This document shows positions 5,871 through 7,670 of a stretch of 7,670 nucleotides of DNA, in pieces. The translations under genes were made by a program, and so were the position numbers. This DNA comes from JAWVZU01 sp033722075. Lineage in GTDB: Bacteria; Pseudomonadota; Gammaproteobacteria; Xanthomonadales; SZUA-38. The stretch is from NCBI GenBank assembly GCA_033722075.1, contig JAWVZU010000199.1, forward strand, positions 1 to 7,670. Direction: 5' to 3'. Under the pieces are notes generated by a model. The model was not told where the DNA came from and did no database searches. It saw nothing but the letters and a program-made list of their open reading frames with translations. Within the stretch, counting starts at the first letter, position 1, and each line of letters begins with the position of its first letter.

Positions 5871-6794
5871 TCAATAACCCCGGTCGCGGCTCACGGCGTT
5901 GGGCATGCGTCCGCCAGTGACCACCGCGGTATACGCGCTGACCACCGCACTGGCAGCCGCCGCCGGGTCCGTCAGCCCCGCCACGTGAGGCGTGATGCGG
6001 ATGTTCGGATGGTGCCAGAACGGGTGTTCTTCCGGTAGGGGCTCGCGGGTGAAGACATCCAGCAGCGCACCGCGCGGACGCCCATTTTCCAGGGCTTCGA
6101 TCAGGTCCGTGTCGACTACCGTCTCACCGCGACCCACGTTGATCAGCACCGCCCGCGCCCGCATGGCCCGGAAAACCTCCTTGTCGATGACACCCCGCGT
6201 GGCTTCCGTCGCCGGTAACGCAGCCACCAGGTAATCGCTGTTGCGGGCGACGTGCAGCAGCCCCGAGGTGCCGGTCACTACCTCGACGTTCTCCACCGGC
6301 TGCTGGCGCGCCCGCCAGCCGATCACCGAAAAGCCCAGCTCCACGAAGTGCCGCGCCACCGACCGGCCAACTTCGCCCAGCCCGAGAATACCGATCTGGG
6401 CGCTCACCGGCGTGCTCGCCGGATTCCAGCGTCGCCGACGCTGATCGTGGGCATAGCGTTTGAAATCCCGCAACTCGTAAAGCACGGCTCCCAGTACATA
6501 CCCCGCGATCTGGCGGGCCAACCCCGGATCGACAAACCGCCCGACCTGCACCGATTCGGGCAGCGATGGATCGGTCAGCAGAAAATCGACCCCGGCCCCG
6601 TAGGACATCACGGCCTGGAGCTTCGGCATGGACGACCAGACGTCCGGCGGTTGCTTCCAGGCGACGGCAAAGATCACCGATTCCGGCTGAGTGATCTCCG
6701 GCCAGACCTGAATTCGCGTATCCGGCAACGCCTTTGCCAGCGCGGCCTCCAGCTCGCTCGTATCCCGATTTGGCAGAACCAGTGCAAGACTCAT
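5871..6794 (-). CDS. ghrA: GhrA-type 2-hydroxyacid dehydrogenase (glyoxylate/hydroxypyruvate reductase)
   Basis: A cytosolic D-2-hydroxyacid dehydrogenase, 307 residues, predicted to reduce glyoxylate, hydroxypyruvate or a related 2-oxo acid. Seen in the protein are GAGVD at 66-70, the Rossmann motif GLGEVG at 138-143, and the catalytic triad Arg222 (NVGRGE), Glu251 (FTREPLP) and His270 (TPHVAG). The end, SRDRGY, resembles the DRARGY end of E. coli GhrA. After the second Rossmann strand the sequence reads GWRAR (159-163), with Arg residues where NAD-specific enzymes carry Asp, favouring NADPH. The frame extends 14 codons further upstream, but the start chosen (MSLALVLPN) has GGGAGGG seven bases before it and an ATGA overlap with the TRAP permease gene. 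That junction ties the enzyme to the transporter, so its substrate may be the imported carboxylate or a product of it. GhrA versus another member of this subfamily is a small uncertainty. Confidence 0.92.
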   Translation of the reverse strand: MSLALVLPNRDTSELEAALAKALPDTRIQVWPEITQPESVIFAVAWKQPPDVWSSMPKLQAVMSYGAGVDFLLTDPSLPESVQVGRFVDPGLARQIAGYVLGAVLYELRDFKRYAHDQRRRRWNPASTPVSAQIGILGLGEVGRSVARHFVELGFSVIGWRARQQPVENVEVVTGTSGLLHVARNSDYLVAALPATEATRGVIDKEVFRAMRARAVLINVGRGETVVDTDLIEALENGRPRGALLDVFTREPLPEEHPFWHHPNIRITPHVAGLTDPAAAASAVVSAYTAVVTGGRMPNAVSRDRGY

Positions 6795-7670
6795 CCGTAT
6801 ACCCTCCCGGGAAGCCAGGTGACGAGTGCCGGCCACGCCGCGACCAGCCCGAGGACCAGCAGCTGAATGGCAATGAAAGGCGCGACGCCGCGGTAGATCG
6901 CGCCGGTTTCCACCGACTCGTCCGCCACCCCGCGCAGGTAGAACAGCGCGAATCCAAAGGGCGGGGTCAGAAACGAGGTCTGCAGGTTGATCGCGATCAG
7001 CACGCCCAGCCAGATCGGATCCAGTCCCATCGCCAGCAGCACCGGACCCACGATGGGCACGACCACGAAGGTGATCTCGATGAAATCGAGCACGAAACCC
7101 AGCACGAAAAGCAGCACCATCACGGCCAGCACCGCACCGACCGTGCCACCGGGCAGATTGGTCAGCAGCTGGTGGACCACGTCTTCACCGCCCAGGCCGC
7201 GGAAAACCAGGGAGAAGATCGAGGCCCCGATGAGGATCAGGAAGACCATGGCCGTGATGTCCACGGTGGCCCGGGTGATCTCCTGCATGCGCTTCAGGCT
7301 GAGCTGGCGCTGGACCGCTGCGAGTATCAGGGCACCTGCGGCGCCGACACCGGCCGCCTCCGTGGGCGTCGCGATGCCCTTCATGATGGAGCCCAGGACG
7401 GCGACGATCAGGGCCAGCGGAGCAAACAGGACCCACGCCAGCCGGCCGACCGACAGTTTTCCCGGTCTGGCCTCCGGACGCGGCAGTCGCTCCGGGGCGA
7501 ACACGGCGACGCCGATCAGGTAGAGCAGGTAGGCCAGAACCAGCATCAGGCCCGGGATCAGGGCGCCCACGAACAGCTCCCCGACCGACACCGTCTTGGG
7601 AGAGAAGACCCCCAGGTTGAGCTGGGCCTGCTGATAGGCATTGGAAACGACATCGCCCAGGATCACCAGG
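6791..7670 (-). CDS. dctM: TRAP transporter large permease (DctM), C-terminal part, cut by window edge
   Basis: The last 292 or so residues of the large membrane subunit of a tripartite ATP-independent periplasmic transporter, which drives carboxylate uptake with an ion gradient together with a small permease and a periplasmic binding protein. The frame is open to base 7670, and the first codons (LVILGDVVSNAYQQAQ) match the interior of DctM proteins, so the GTG at 7666 is not the true start. Visible landmarks, counting that GTG as 1, are GALIPGL at 34-40, GIATPTEAAGVGAAGAL at 97-113, several membrane helices, and NLQTSFLTPPFGFALFYLRG at 227-246. The ILGD...SNAYQQAQ and LQTSFLTPPFG stretches fit the subgroup annotated as mannitol/chloroaromatic or related TRAP permeases; that label rarely predicts substrate. 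The small permease and binding protein should lie beyond 7670. The stop overlaps the dehydrogenase start (ATGA). Confidence 0.95.
   Translation of the reverse strand, partial: LVILGDVVSNAYQQAQLNLGVFSPKTVSVGELFVGALIPGLMLVLAYLLYLIGVAVFAPERLPRPEARPGKLSVGRLAWVLFAPLALIVAVLGSIMKGIATPTEAAGVGAAGALILAAVQRQLSLKRMQEITRATVDITAMVFLILIGASIFSLVFRGLGGEDVVHQLLTNLPGGTVGAVLAVMVLLFVLGFVLDFIEITFVVVPIVGPVLLAMGLDPIWLGVLIAINLQTSFLTPPFGFALFYLRGVADESVETGAIYRGVAPFIAIQLLVLGLVAAWPALVTWLPGRVYG
6802..6808 (-). promoter_or_regulatory. Strong Shine-Dalgarno site of the dehydrogenase gene
   Basis: On the minus strand this reads GGGAGGG, with seven bases to the ATG at 6794. It lies inside the last codons of the TRAP permease gene. 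It decides the start of the dehydrogenase, which is 14 codons shorter than the open frame allows. Confidence 0.8.

Noticed and set aside
5431..5874. Longer 301-residue form of the hotdog gene on the minus strand
   Set aside because: The extra 148 residues run through the VOC gene in another frame and have no family pattern. The VOC frame has clear domain motifs and metal ligands, and the hotdog family length fits the internal ATG at 5430.
6795..6836. Fourteen-codon N-terminal extension of the dehydrogenase
   Set aside because: It overlaps the permease end, has no ribosome binding site, and the ATG at 6794 has a strong one with correct spacing and an ATGA junction.
7664..7666. GTG as the start of the TRAP permease gene
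   Set aside because: The frame is open to the window edge and the sequence at this point is an internal DctM motif (VILGD), so the gene continues past 7670.

Overview
The window looks like ordinary chromosome from a GC-rich gammaproteobacterium. The QueD protein is very close to the enterobacterial form, the dehydrogenase is GhrA-like to its last residues, and coding density is high with many 1-10 bp gene overlaps. Genus cannot be fixed from this sequence; Chromatiales- or Wenzhouxiangella-like lineages are a guess. There are no mobile elements, CRISPR arrays, tRNA or rRNA genes, frameshifts or clear signs of recent transfer.

Left half (1-4556, + strand). After a 136-bp non-coding leader comes queD (queuosine and other 7-deazaguanine synthesis). 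Its stop overlaps (ATGA) the start of a 787-residue membrane-embedded M28 metallopeptidase. Six bases later comes a 388-residue exported orphan with one C-terminal membrane anchor. These three form a probable transcription unit. An 86-bp gap with a plausible -10 box and a good ribosome binding site precedes a separate UPF0158-family gene.

Right half (4547-7670, - strand). Five genes run right to left as one tight unit: the C-terminal part of a TRAP transporter large permease (cut by the window edge), a GhrA-type 2-hydroxyacid dehydrogenase, a VOC/glyoxalase-fold protein, a stand-alone YiiD C-terminal-type hotdog protein (candidate malonyl-ACP decarboxylase or thioesterase) and a small lipoprotein. 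Three of the four junctions overlap by 4, 1 and 4 bp, and the fourth has a 9-bp gap. The transporter and dehydrogenase suggest import and reduction of a 2-oxo acid or related carboxylate; the role of the last three genes in that is not evident. The two halves converge with a 10-bp tail-to-tail overlap and no convincing terminator.

I did not find a clearly new multi-gene system. The items most worth following are the ERMP1-like architecture of the M28 peptidase, its coupled orphan anchor protein, and the YiiD-type hotdog protein in a carboxylate-transport operon.
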